A stretch of 64,000 bases of DNA from the NCBI GenBank assembly GCA_020634395.1, contig JACKBU010000007.1, positions 62,001 through 126,000 of the forward strand. The letters are read 5' to 3'. The position numbers were made by a program, and so were the translations under genes. Shown piece by piece: positions 52,709 through 61,162 of the stretch (positions within the stretch are counted from its first letter, which is position 1; each line of letters begins with the position of its first letter). The stretch is from Ardenticatenaceae bacterium (GTDB lineage: Bacteria > Chloroflexota > Anaerolineae > Promineifilales > Promineifilaceae). A model generated the notes under the pieces. The model saw only the letters and a program-made list of their open reading frames with translations, was not told the origin of the DNA and ran no database searches.

Positions 52709-55372
52709 CGCCTTAAACCCCTCAATCAACCGCAGTAAATCCGCCTTTTGGAACGGCTTCGACAAAAAGCCATCTGCGCCAACGGCCTGCGCCTGCGCCT
52801 CGTCTTCTTGCTGTGCGGCGGCGGTGAACATGATGACGGGGATGTTTTTGGTGTTTACGTTGCCTTTCAATGTCTTGCAGACATCGTACCCGGAAATGCC
52901 CGGCATCCAGGCATCCAGCAAAATGAGGCTGGGGCGCTCGCTAAAGGCCGCTTTCAGCCCGGTGCCGCTGGTCTGGGCGCTGATGACGTCGTAATGTTCT
53001 TGCAGCATGCGTGTCGTCACAGCAATGGCGTCTACTTCATCATCTATAATCAGGATTTTGGGGGTACGGCCGTTCATCATGCTGGCTTTGGCGGTGGGGT
53101 CGGCCGGGGCAAAGGTGGCGGCTTTGAATACTTCAGGAGCCGGAGTGGGGGCAACGGCCGTCTGCCCATCCATCGCCGGCAGCAGCACATGAAACGTCGA
53201 ACCCTGCCCATACACACTTTCCACCCACACCTGCCCGCCGTGCGCCTCCACAATCCCCTTCACAATGGGCAGCCCCAGCCCCGTGCCCCCCGCCATAAAC
53301 GCATCCTTGCCCGTTTTATGCTTCGTCACATCTCCGGCCGTATAAAAGCGGCTAAAAATCTTATCCAAATGCTGCGGCTCAATGCCAATGCCATCATCCT
53401 GCACCGTCAGGTGCACCCGCCCGACCTCGGCCACTGCCGCTATGTGAATATGCCCCCCATCCGACGTGTACTTGATCGCATTCCCCAACAAATTCACCGC
53501 CACCTGCGCCACCCGGTCGCGGTCGGCAAACAGCGGTGGCAAATCTGGGGCCACATCCAGCGTCAGCGTGTGGCCGCGCCGCTCAACACTCGGCTTCTGC
53601 TCTGCCACAATCTCCGCCAGCAGCGTACCCATGTCAAACTGCTCCTGATGCAGCGCCAGCTTATTCTCCTCCATGCGCGACAGGTCAAGCAGCTCCGTCA
53701 CAATCCGCGCCAGCCGCGTCGTATTGCGCGACACCGTATCCAACATCTCCTGCTGCTCACTGTTAATCGGCCCCGCATCCCCCTCGCGCAGCAAATCCAC
53801 AAAGCCGCGAATGGCAATGAGCGGCGTGCGCAATTCGTGCGAAGCCATCGAAATAAACTGCGACTTCAACCCGTCCAGCTTCATCAATTCCGCATTGGCC
53901 GTCTCAATTTCGCCAATTTTATGCTGCAAATCATCGGCCATCTGGTTAAAGGTTTGCGCCAACTGCTCAATTTCATCGCCCGACTTCACCTGAATGCGGT
54001 GCGTCAATTCCCCCGCGCCTACGCGCCGCGACCCCTCCTGCAACTGGCTGATGGGCGTGGAGATGCTGCGGGCAAACACAATCGCCAGCGGCGCAATCGC
54101 CAACATGATGAGGCCCACAGTTAGCAAAAGCGTGCGCATATAATCTTGCGAGCGCCCTTCAACCTCTTGCTGCACAGTTTGCATATTTTGTTCAATTTGC
54201 GCGTTGGTGTTCAGCGCCGGGGCAATTACTTCGTTAATGGGCACCACAATGCCCACGCTCCAGTTGGTCAACTCTACCGGGCTGTAGGCGAAGAAATAGG
54301 AGGTGTCGGCGGCGGAGGTGTAGGTTGTAATGGCGGCCTGGCCGGACAGCATGTCATTGATGATGCCCTGAAAAGCGAGGTCGCCGCTGTCGGTAAGGTA
54401 GAAGGAAAATTCTTCGTCATTGCCAAAGTCCCCTTCCAGGCTGCCGGTAAAGCCCAGGAAATCGGCGGCGCGTTCGGGGAAGGCAATGGCCTGCCCGCTG
54501 TCGGACATGAGGAAGGCGAAGCCGGTTTGCTCAATTTGCACATCAATGATGTCGGCGATCATTTTGCCCAGGGTGATGTCTATGCCCACCACGCCTTTAA
54601 GTGTGTCATTCTGGTAAACGGGGGCGATGCTGGAGACCATCCAGCCCAGCCCGGCAGGGTCCCAGTAGAGTTCGGTCCACACGGGTTGGCGTTCGGGGTT
54701 GTTGGTTTCGTTTGCCAAAAAGTAGAAGTCGAATACGGTTACGTCTATGTCGCTGGCGAATTGGTTGGGGGCGTTTACCCACAGGTATTGGCCTTCGATG
54801 AAGGGCATGCCACGGGTGATCTGGCTGGCGGTGTTGAGGTAGAGCTGTACGGCGTAGGGGTTGTTGGCAGCGATGCTGCGAAATTTTACGTCGAGGAATT
54901 CGGTGAGGTGGATTTCGTCCATGAGGGTGGGGGGGATACGGCCGTTTTCATCTAACCCTGAACTAAAAATAGCCAGCCACGAATTCTCATTCTCCTCCAA
55001 ACTGCCAAACACGCCGTTGGGCGCAAAGCCATAGACACTGGGGGCAGGATACTGCCCTACGCTGTCGGCATGGTTGTATAAAAAGGCGGCGAACATTGCC
55101 AGTTCGCTGGTGTCTGCTTCCACGCGGGTCAAAATTTCATTGATGTCTTTGGCGACGCTTTGGGTGCGGTCATACAAATCAATCTCTTTTTCCCGCGACA
55201 GCGCGGCCATACTATCCGACATCGCCAGCGTCGCAATTTCCCGATTCGCCTCGGTGGAAATGTCGGTGATGTTGCGGCTGCTCAGGTAGCCGCGATAGCC
55301 GATGACAACGACGGGAATGGTGGAAGTGGCAATGAGGATGATCAGGAGTTTGGTGGAGATGCGCAGTTTCAT
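52706..55372 (-). CDS. Membrane histidine kinase with dCache sensor and C-terminal receiver
   Basis: 888 residues. Membrane segment ~8-27 (LLIILIATSTIPVVVIGYRG), a large external dCache-type sensor (~30-400; GVVGIDITLGKMIADIIDVQ, SYFFAYSPVELTNWSVGIVV), second membrane segment ~414-435, HAMP, then HisKA near 507 (FISMASHELRTPLIAIRGFV), HATPase (NLLGNAIKYTSDGG, QDDGIGIEPQHLDK, GGTGLGLPIVKGIVEAHGG). The receiver begins near 772 (KILIIDDE, LILLDAWMPGISGYD). dCache domains bind small ligands such as amino acids. It lies between the receiver protein gene and the phosphorelay kinase, all minus strand. Confidence 0.93.
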   Translation of the reverse strand: MKLRISTKLLIILIATSTIPVVVIGYRGYLSSRNITDISTEANREIATLAMSDSMAALSREKEIDLYDRTQSVAKDINEILTRVEADTSELAMFAAFLYNHADSVGQYPAPSVYGFAPNGVFGSLEENENSWLAIFSSGLDENGRIPPTLMDEIHLTEFLDVKFRSIAANNPYAVQLYLNTASQITRGMPFIEGQYLWVNAPNQFASDIDVTVFDFYFLANETNNPERQPVWTELYWDPAGLGWMVSSIAPVYQNDTLKGVVGIDITLGKMIADIIDVQIEQTGFAFLMSDSGQAIAFPERAADFLGFTGSLEGDFGNDEEFSFYLTDSGDLAFQGIINDMLSGQAAITTYTSAADTSYFFAYSPVELTNWSVGIVVPINEVIAPALNTNAQIEQNMQTVQQEVEGRSQDYMRTLLLTVGLIMLAIAPLAIVFARSISTPISQLQEGSRRVGAGELTHRIQVKSGDEIEQLAQTFNQMADDLQHKIGEIETANAELMKLDGLKSQFISMASHELRTPLIAIRGFVDLLREGDAGPINSEQQEMLDTVSRNTTRLARIVTELLDLSRMEENKLALHQEQFDMGTLLAEIVAEQKPSVERRGHTLTLDVAPDLPPLFADRDRVAQVAVNLLGNAIKYTSDGGHIHIAAVAEVGRVHLTVQDDGIGIEPQHLDKIFSRFYTAGDVTKHKTGKDAFMAGGTGLGLPIVKGIVEAHGGQVWVESVYGQGSTFHVLLPAMDGQTAVAPTPAPEVFKAATFAPADPTAKASMMNGRTPKILIIDDEVDAIAVTTRMLQEHYDVISAQTSGTGLKAAFSERPSLILLDAWMPGISGYDVCKTLKGNVNTKNIPVIMFTAAAQQEDEAQAQAVGADGFLSKPFQKADLLRLIEGFKA

Positions 55373-55476
55373 GAGGTTCCTTTTTCGCGCTATTAGTATC
55401 CGTTACCCGAAGTCCGTATTCCGTTTTCCGACATACTTTCCAGAGGTAGAGCCTGCGGATTACCGAATACGGATAC

Positions 55477-55511
55477 TAGAAACCGGATTTTTGGAAATAC
55501 TCCGGTTTCTA
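55477..55511. repeat. Hairpin TAGAAACCGGA ... TCCGGTTTCTA
   Basis: 11-bp perfect arms (55477-55487, 55501-55511) with a 13-nt loop, just after the stop of the lone receiver gene. A related hairpin is at 61130-61162. It may act as a terminator or processing site within the minus-strand run. Confidence 0.65.
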
Positions 55512-55519
55512 AAAGGTTT

Positions 55520-55900
55520 CTAGCCCAAAAACTGCTCTACCGTCGCCAGCAGTTCGTGGGAGCTGGTGGGCTTGGTGAGGAAGCCGTTGGCTCCTTCTTG
55601 CTCGGCGTGCAGCCTGTCTTGGCTTTGCCCGCTGGCGGTGAGCATGATGACGGGTAGATTGTGGTAGCGGGGGTTGGCCCGCAGCAGTTTGAGCAGGGTA
55701 ATGCCGTCAATTTCGGGCATCGAGACGTCGGCGATGATCAGGTCTACGGCCGTTGTGGGGGCAACGGCCGTTTCCGCCAACATCTCCAGCGCCTCCCCAC
55801 CATGCGTTGCCGCCAGCGCCGTATACCCATGCTTCTTCAATGTAAACCCCAACGTGCGCCGCACCGTGGGTGAATCATCTACAATCAAAATAGTCGCCAT
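55520..55900 (-). CDS. Single-domain response regulator (CheY-like)
   Basis: 126 residues, receiver only: MATILIVDDSPTVRRTLGFT, phospho-Asp in LIIADVSMPEIDGI, Thr in PVIMLTASGQ, Lys in GFLTKPTSS. No output domain. It lies 51 nt after the RsbW-like gene of the partner-switching module and upstream of the dCache kinase in the same direction. It therefore could shuttle phosphate from the kinases, or act on the phosphatase/kinase pair by protein contact. That link is inferred from position only. Confidence 0.92.
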   Translation of the reverse strand: MATILIVDDSPTVRRTLGFTLKKHGYTALAATHGGEALEMLAETAVAPTTAVDLIIADVSMPEIDGITLLKLLRANPRYHNLPVIMLTASGQSQDRLHAEQEGANGFLTKPTSSHELLATVEQFLG

Positions 55901-55951
55901 ACGTCTCTCTCCGTCAAAAGAGATGTGTCAAATCTGCAAGGTTTGACTCAT

Positions 55952-56434
55952 CTACTGTAATACCTTCGTCAACTGCCACACATTTTGCCCGGCCTGCCCG
56001 GCATACAACACCTCATCCATTAACTGCCGAATGAGAAAAATACCGCGCCCGCGCTCCTGGTCAATGCCCGGCTCGGCCACATGCAGCAGACGATAGGCCG
56101 CACCGTCGGCCGTTTCCACCGTTTCCCATTGAGTCGTCAAAGGCCAATTCAGGGTGTGCGGGTCAAAGAAACGGCCGTTATCCGCCACCCGCGCCCGCAC
56201 CGCCTCCCCATTTGCTTGCACCTGCACCCGAATACGCGCCTCATCCGGCATGGCCCCCGCTTCCTGGGGATAAGCATGGTCAATGGCATTGGCGCATACT
56301 TCATGCACGGCTAACTGCACCGCATAAGCCAGCGTCGCATCGCCCACCAGCTCCACAAATGAGGAAACGGCCGTGCCCAACACACTCAAAAACTTATGCT
56401 CCGCCGGAATATCCAGCCCCATGCTTGCCGTCAT
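55952..56434 (-). CDS. RsbW/SpoIIAB-type anti-sigma-like serine kinase
   Basis: 160 residues from the ATG at 56434, which overlaps the upstream TGA (ATGA). GHKL ATPase motifs: N-box LAVHEVCANAIDHAYP (Glu45, Asn49), G1 ARVADNGRFFDP, G2 ERGRGIFLIRQLMDEV. This is the protein kinase that phosphorylates the Ser of STAS proteins in partner switching. No sigma factor gene lies in the window, so its bound target may be something else. The tight coupling to the PHP-STAS gene suggests the two proteins bind each other. Confidence 0.9.
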   Translation of the reverse strand: MTASMGLDIPAEHKFLSVLGTAVSSFVELVGDATLAYAVQLAVHEVCANAIDHAYPQEAGAMPDEARIRVQVQANGEAVRARVADNGRFFDPHTLNWPLTTQWETVETADGAAYRLLHVAEPGIDQERGRGIFLIRQLMDEVLYAGQAGQNVWQLTKVLQ

Positions 56435-57546
56435 GAAACACTCCTTGCCGCGCTCGCTTCCAAACGCGCCGGCCACTCTTGCGGCAAACGTCCCACCGCT
56501 TCTTCCAATGTATCATACAGCGAAAAAACCTTGTCCAGCCGCACCAACTGCAAACTGCGCCGCACGGCCTCTTGGGCGCAGCACAACGAAACAGACCCGC
56601 CAATTTCACGCGCCCGCTTTTGCAAAGCCACAATCGCCCCCAGCCCAGCGCTGTCTACAAAGGAAACGGCCGTCATATTCACCAGCAAATACGGCCGTCC
56701 CCCCGCCAACAAACGCGCCCCCTCCCGCTTCAACAAATCCGCATTCGCCCGCACCAACTGCCCCTGGCAGTGCAGCGCCGCCGCCACCGGCCGATACTCC
56801 GTCACATCCACCGTCAAATCAGGCGCGGCATGGCGATAATGCTGGTCGTTCGGCAAAAAAATGGGCGCTTGCCGCCGCCGAATTAGATGCAGCGCCACTT
56901 GCAGCACCGCAATCAGCCCATTCACGCGGCCCCCGTCGCGCACCTGTTTTTGCTCAACCGCACGTCGGAAATCAACGGCCGTGCGCCCCTCAAACCACGT
57001 ATACGTCTTCCCCACCATCGTCAAATAATGCGCATCGCTGCTGCCCAACGTCGCATGGCCCGCGTGCCGCCGGTTAAACCACGCCGTCAACCAATTCGCA
57101 TACAACTCCGTCGGCACAGAACTCCGCGCCTCCACCCCATCCAGCGGCAGCTCCGCAATCAAACGCCCCACCCCATGAAAATCCGTAAACGGCAGCAAAT
57201 GCGTAAACGGATGCGCCGCCACCGCCAGCCCCCCCTGCGCATGAATCGCCGCCACCGTATCCGCCGCGCTCATATTCATGGGAATATCCTCCTGCAAAAA
57301 CAACCCCAAAATATGCCCTTGCGCCGAACTCACCTCCACCCCCATAATCACATCCAACTCGCGGAAATCATGCCGATGCCGCCGCCAATAATCATAAGCC
57401 ACCCGCGCCCCATCAATCGTATTGTGGTCTGTAATCGCAATCACGCTCAAATCCGTCTGCGTCAGCACATAATTCACCACCGCTTCCGGCTCATTCAACC
57501 CATCGCTAAACGTCGTATGAATATGAACATCCGCCTTACTTCGCAT
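56431..57546 (-). CDS. PHP-domain phosphoesterase fused to a STAS domain
   Basis: 371 residues from the ATG at 57546, overlapping the phosphatase stop by one base (TGATG). PHP domain ~4-205 with metal ligands His8/His10 (DVHIHTTFSDG), Asp40-His41 (AITDHNT), Glu71 (MGVEVSS), His112 (AAHPF) and Asp171/His173 (GSSDAHY). STAS domain ~244-355 with Ser299 in VSFVDSAGLGAIVAL. So an apparently complete phosphoesterase carries a module that the adjacent kinase and phosphatase can switch. Substrate unknown; PHP enzymes include phosphotyrosine and nucleotide phosphoesterases. I know no characterised protein of this layout. Confidence 0.9.
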   Translation of the reverse strand: MRSKADVHIHTTFSDGLNEPEAVVNYVLTQTDLSVIAITDHNTIDGARVAYDYWRRHRHDFRELDVIMGVEVSSAQGHILGLFLQEDIPMNMSAADTVAAIHAQGGLAVAAHPFTHLLPFTDFHGVGRLIAELPLDGVEARSSVPTELYANWLTAWFNRRHAGHATLGSSDAHYLTMVGKTYTWFEGRTAVDFRRAVEQKQVRDGGRVNGLIAVLQVALHLIRRRQAPIFLPNDQHYRHAAPDLTVDVTEYRPVAAALHCQGQLVRANADLLKREGARLLAGGRPYLLVNMTAVSFVDSAGLGAIVALQKRAREIGGSVSLCCAQEAVRRSLQLVRLDKVFSLYDTLEEAVGRLPQEWPARLEASAARSVS

Positions 57547-59063
57547 CACGCCACACCCTTTACCACAATCAACGTCTGATCATCATCTTGCATATGCCCG
57601 GCGGCAAAATCGGCAACGGCCGTATACAACACCCCCGCAATCTCCGCCGCCGACCTATGACAGTTAGCCTGCACCAAATCCAACAGCCGCTCATACCCAA
57701 AAAAGCCGCTGTCCAAACTACGCGCCTCATTAAACCCATCCGTCGCCACCACCAACACATCCCCCGCGCCAAACGCCAACCGCTGATTCAGCGCCAAATT
57801 CTCCGGCAGCACACCCACGGCCGTACCATCCGCCTCCAACAGCCGCGCCGCCCCCCCCGCCGGACAAAAAACCACCGGCGAATGCCCCGCATTCGCATAC
57901 GTCAGACAACGCCGCGCCGCATCATACTGCCCCACAAACACCGTCGCAAACATCGTCACTTCCGTAAAATCATCATACAAATCCCGATTCGCCCGATCCA
58001 ACAACGACTGCGGCGTCGGCGTCGCATCAAACTTGCCCGCCCCGCGCAGCACCGTGCGAATCATCGTCATCAGCAGCGCCGACGACACCCCCTTACCCGA
58101 CACATCGCCCACCGTAAAAATCAACGGCCGTCCCGCCTCCACAATAAAATCAAAAAAATCACCCCCCACCTGCAAAGCCGGCAGCGAAGACGCAAACAAA
58201 TCCAGCCCCAGCACACGCGGCGGCTTCTGCGGCAGCAGTTGCAACTGCACCTCCTGCGCCATCCGCATCTCCGTTTGCAGCCGCGCCTGCATCAACGTCT
58301 CATGCAGCAGCAGCGCATTCTCAACTTGCGCCCCCGCCTGCTCCGCAATCGCCCGAATCAACTTCAAATCCGGCGACTGAAAATCCCCCAACTGCCGATT
58401 TACAAAACCCAACGCCGCCAAAACCTCGCCACGCACCTGCACCGGAACCACCAACAGATTCCGCGCACCCGGCGGCAGCAGCCCCGCCACATCCGCCCCT
58501 TGCAGCAGCAATTCACCCCCCGTCGCCTGCGCCTGCGCAAACAAAGCCAGCATCTGCGCCTCTGCCAACGCGCAACCAGGGTGACAAACCACCAACTGCG
58601 GCCACTCCGGCGGCGCCTGCAACACCGCAAACGAACTATCCACCTTCACCAGCCGCGCCACCTCCGCCACCACCGATTGCAGCGTATCCGGCACCTCCAA
58701 ATGGCTGCGCGTCGAGCGCGTCAGATCATACAAAGCCAGCAATTGATCTTGCGTCTCAATCAACTCGCCCGTCATCATTTCCAGCTCAAATTCCAGATTG
58801 ACAGCCTGGCTGAGAAACTGCGCGTCCGCCTGCAAACGCGGCCCATCCGCCGCGCCGCCGCCGCAAAGACCCAACTCTAAAGACGGCCCTACCGCCGTCG
58901 CCATCTCCGCCACAACATCCGGCTGCGCAACCTCCGCCGCCTGCGGCCAACGCCAAACCACCTCGCCATCGGCGCGTAGACACAGCCCGCTGGCGCCACG
59001 CGCCAACCATGCTCGCCCCAACTGCGCCAACTGCTCCGCTTGCGACTCCCAAAAATTAAACAT
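57546..59063 (-). CDS. SpoIIE/RsbU-type PP2C phosphatase with GAF sensor
   Basis: About 505 residues from the ATG at 59063 (alternative 59069), with TTGGGA upstream. The N-terminal ~100 residues resemble no domain I know. A coiled coil and GAF domain follow (~105-270, ALYDLTRSTRSHLEVPDTLQ, NLLVVPVQVRGEVLAALGFV), then the PP2C-like SpoIIE domain with metal ligands in ALQVGGDFFDFI, VGDVSGKGVSSALLM, VVATDGFNEARS and MQDDDQTLIVVKG. It would remove phosphate from STAS domains. It is coupled to the PHP-STAS gene. Input probably comes through the GAF domain. Confidence 0.93.
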   Translation of the reverse strand: MFNFWESQAEQLAQLGRAWLARGASGLCLRADGEVVWRWPQAAEVAQPDVVAEMATAVGPSLELGLCGGGAADGPRLQADAQFLSQAVNLEFELEMMTGELIETQDQLLALYDLTRSTRSHLEVPDTLQSVVAEVARLVKVDSSFAVLQAPPEWPQLVVCHPGCALAEAQMLALFAQAQATGGELLLQGADVAGLLPPGARNLLVVPVQVRGEVLAALGFVNRQLGDFQSPDLKLIRAIAEQAGAQVENALLLHETLMQARLQTEMRMAQEVQLQLLPQKPPRVLGLDLFASSLPALQVGGDFFDFIVEAGRPLIFTVGDVSGKGVSSALLMTMIRTVLRGAGKFDATPTPQSLLDRANRDLYDDFTEVTMFATVFVGQYDAARRCLTYANAGHSPVVFCPAGGAARLLEADGTAVGVLPENLALNQRLAFGAGDVLVVATDGFNEARSLDSGFFGYERLLDLVQANCHRSAAEIAGVLYTAVADFAAGHMQDDDQTLIVVKGVA

Positions 59064-59078
59064 TATCATTCCCAACCA

Positions 59079-59110
59079 GGAACCGCGTTCTTCAGAAAGA
59101 ACGCGGTTCC
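59079..59110. promoter_or_regulatory. Perfect 13-bp hairpin ahead of the phosphatase ribosome site
   Basis: GGAACCGCGTTCT (59079-59091) and AGAACGCGGTTCC (59098-59110) form a strong stem with a 6-nt loop. It begins right after the STAS stop codon and ends just before TTGGGA of the phosphatase. No U-run follows, so it is more likely an RNA-processing or translation-control element than a terminator. Confidence 0.65.
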
Positions 59111-59446
59111 TTAATCAAACGCCTGCACCGCCGCCTGCTCATCGGCAAAAATGGCAAACGCCTTATCCAGCCGCGTCAGCTCAAAAACCATGCGCACCGG
59201 CTGCTGCAACGCGCACAAATGCAAATCGCCAGCTTGCTGCCGCGCCCGTTTCATGCCCATCACCAGCGTCGCCAGCGCCGTCGAATCAATAAAGGTCACG
59301 CCCGCCAGGTTCACCGCCAGCCGCGCCGGACTCGCCGCCGTCGCCTCTTCCAGCCACGCCCGCACCTGCCCCGTTTGGTAAGAATCAAAACGGCCGTGCA
59401 GCGCCAACACCGCCACATCACCCTCAAATCGCACTTTTTGTTCCAT
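59111..59446 (-). CDS. STAS-domain anti-sigma antagonist-like protein
   Basis: 111 residues, a complete single STAS domain: VAVLALHGRFDSYQTGQVRA, ARLAVNLAGV and the phosphorylation loop TFIDSTALATLVMG with Ser55. The C-terminal half (GDLHLCALQQPVRMVFELTR) also fits. Start MEQKVRFEGD at 59446. In SpoIIAA/RsbV systems the unphosphorylated form captures the RsbW-type kinase. Kinase, phosphatase and two STAS fusion proteins are all within 4 kb. Confidence 0.92.
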   Translation of the reverse strand: MEQKVRFEGDVAVLALHGRFDSYQTGQVRAWLEEATAASPARLAVNLAGVTFIDSTALATLVMGMKRARQQAGDLHLCALQQPVRMVFELTRLDKAFAIFADEQAAVQAFD

Positions 59447-59466
59447 AACACATCTCCCAGTTAACT

Positions 59467-59535
59467 AAAAAATCTGACGTGAAAAGTGAAACGTGATACG
59501 TGACAGCTTTTTTTCACGCTTTGCGCTTCACGCCC
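59467..59535. repeat. TGAAACGTGA-type hairpin overlapping the end of the pseudoenzyme gene
   Basis: GTGAAACGTGATACGTGA lies left of TTCACGCTTTGCGCTTCACG and can partly pair with it. It is related to the perfect repeat at 17197-17247. The right arm encodes the last residues (VKRKA) and stop of the gene that ends at 59514. Confidence 0.5.
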
Positions 59536-61118
59536 CATACCCACCGCCCCAAAATCTTCACATCCTCGCGCCAACTGCGCGTGGCGGCATAATACGTATC
59601 AGCCATCAACACCTCATCCAGGCTGGCCGACGGCGCAGTTTGTACCGCCCACAGGCCGGTCAGCCCGGCGGGGCAGGCATAGCGCTGCCGCTGCCATTCC
59701 TCCGTCACCTGTGCCGCCTCATCCGGCGTCAGCGGCTTCACGCCCACCAACGCCAAATCGCCGCGCAGCACATGCCACAACTCCGGCAGCCGGTGCAGCC
59801 CCCAACGCGCCAACCGCCCATCCGCCCGTGCCGCAAAGCGCCGCAGCGTAAAAGAAGCTGGCTGCGCGTCGCCGCGCCGCGCCCCCACCACCTCTTGATT
59901 GGTGAACAAGTGGCCGTTTTGCACCCAGGCGGCAATGCCCAACAGCAGCAGCAGCGGCCACAGCCAAAACAGCAGCAGCGCGGCGGCGGCCATATCCGCC
60001 AGCCGCCCCGCATCCACGCCCACCGCCAACGCGCTGGATTCGCCCAGCAGGAATGCGTCGGTAACGGCCGTACTCTCCTCCGTTTGCGCATCAATCAGCG
60101 TTTGCCCCTGCACCACCCGCCCCGACACATTCACCAACTGCCCAATATATGTACGCGGCAGCGCCGTACTGTGCTGCACCGTCGCCTCATCATCAATCAC
60201 CACGCCCGACCCAATGACCGCATACGGCCCCAGTTCCACCTCGCGCCCAATGCGGCAGTTATCGCCCAGCAGCACCGGTGGCCTAACGCGCACCGTGGGA
60301 TGGATCACATTTTGCTTGCCCACCCACACGCCCTGGCCCATGCGGTTGCCATCCAGCGTGGGGTAACGCAGCGCCGCCCCGCCCTGCGGCAGTTGGGCAA
60401 GGCGCGGCCCGCCATCTGCCTGCCCTGCGGCCATGGCGCTGTCCAAATAAGCCGCCTGCGCCGCCTGATAATCGGCAAAAGTGCGCAGCGGATTGCAGTA
60501 GCCGTGCGTTTGCCAGCCATATACGGCCACGCCGGCGGCCAGCAATTCCGGCAGCGTGTCGGCGGCTAAACTGCGCCGGGTTTGCGCGGGGATGTGCGCC
60601 AGCAGCCCCGGCTCGACCAGGTACGCGCCGCTAAAGGTCAGGCGCGGCCCGTCCAGCGGCTCGGCGCTGATGGCGCCGTTGGGGTGCAGCCACACTGCGA
60701 GCTGGTCTTCGTCGTTGGCGGGGCGCAGCACGGCCGTTACCAGCCCCCCATGCGCCTGATGAAAACGAGCGACGGCCGTTACGTCCACATCTACAATGGC
60801 GTCGCCCGGCAGCAGCAGCGTTGTCGTCGTTACATGGCTGGCCGCCCATTTCAAGGCCCCAGCATCACCCCAGCCCTCGCGCTGCAACAAATAATCTAAC
60901 TGTACGCCCCAGCGGGCGCCATTGGCAAAGTACGCCTCAATTTGCTCGCCGCGCTCAAACAGGCTGACGGCCATGCGCTTGAAGCCCTGCCGCGCCAACG
61001 CCTCTACCGCCAACGCCAACACCGGCCGGTTTGCCACCGGCAGCATGGGGGCGGGGATTTGCGCCGTCAACGGCCGTAATTTTTCCGTTTCTCCAGTTGC
61101 AATGAGTAATGCGTCCAT
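59514..61118 (-). CDS. Nucleotidyltransferase-like/beta-helix/sugar-transferase-like fusion, both enzyme sites degenerate
   Basis: 534 residues from the ATG at 61118 (MDALLIATGETEKLRPLT; a GTG nine bases upstream is possible). Residues 1-220 have the sugar-nucleotidyltransferase fold, but the GGxGTRLxPLT loop reads ATGETEKLRPLT and PKPM reads PAPM (Ala23). Residues ~245-345 are a left-handed beta-helix (VIHPTVRVRPPVLLGDNCRI). A membrane segment (~375-397) leads to a polyprenyl-phosphate sugar transferase domain (WHVLRGDLALVGVKPL, PAGLTGLWAVQT) in which the catalytic Asp-Glu is His442-Arg443 (GLHRLPELW). It is probably a scaffold or regulator of exopolysaccharide assembly. Confidence 0.85.
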   Translation of the reverse strand: MDALLIATGETEKLRPLTAQIPAPMLPVANRPVLALAVEALARQGFKRMAVSLFERGEQIEAYFANGARWGVQLDYLLQREGWGDAGALKWAASHVTTTTLLLPGDAIVDVDVTAVARFHQAHGGLVTAVLRPANDEDQLAVWLHPNGAISAEPLDGPRLTFSGAYLVEPGLLAHIPAQTRRSLAADTLPELLAAGVAVYGWQTHGYCNPLRTFADYQAAQAAYLDSAMAAGQADGGPRLAQLPQGGAALRYPTLDGNRMGQGVWVGKQNVIHPTVRVRPPVLLGDNCRIGREVELGPYAVIGSGVVIDDEATVQHSTALPRTYIGQLVNVSGRVVQGQTLIDAQTEESTAVTDAFLLGESSALAVGVDAGRLADMAAAALLLFWLWPLLLLLGIAAWVQNGHLFTNQEVVGARRGDAQPASFTLRRFAARADGRLARWGLHRLPELWHVLRGDLALVGVKPLTPDEAAQVTEEWQRQRYACPAGLTGLWAVQTAPSASLDEVLMADTYYAATRSWREDVKILGRWVWGVKRKA

Positions 61119-61129
61119 GTCGCTCACTT

Positions 61130-61162
61130 AGAAACCGGGTTTTTTCAAAGAACCTGGTTTCT
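61130..61162. repeat. Hairpin AGAAACCGGGTT ... AACCTGGTTTCT
   Basis: 12-bp arms with one mismatch around a 9-nt loop, overlapping the stop codon of the glycosyltransferase-STAS gene and lying ahead of the fusion-protein gene. It is related to the hairpin at 55477-55511. Confidence 0.6.

Noticed and set aside
52748..54124. 458-codon plus-strand frame
   Set aside because: Antisense to the dCache kinase; basic, repetitive composition.
57588..58880. 430-codon plus-strand frame rich in Arg/Gln/His
   Set aside because: Antisense to the SpoIIE-type phosphatase, whose metal motifs are all present.
59493..60569. 358-codon plus-strand frame
   Set aside because: Antisense to the pseudoenzyme fusion gene; no motif and extreme Arg/Gln content.
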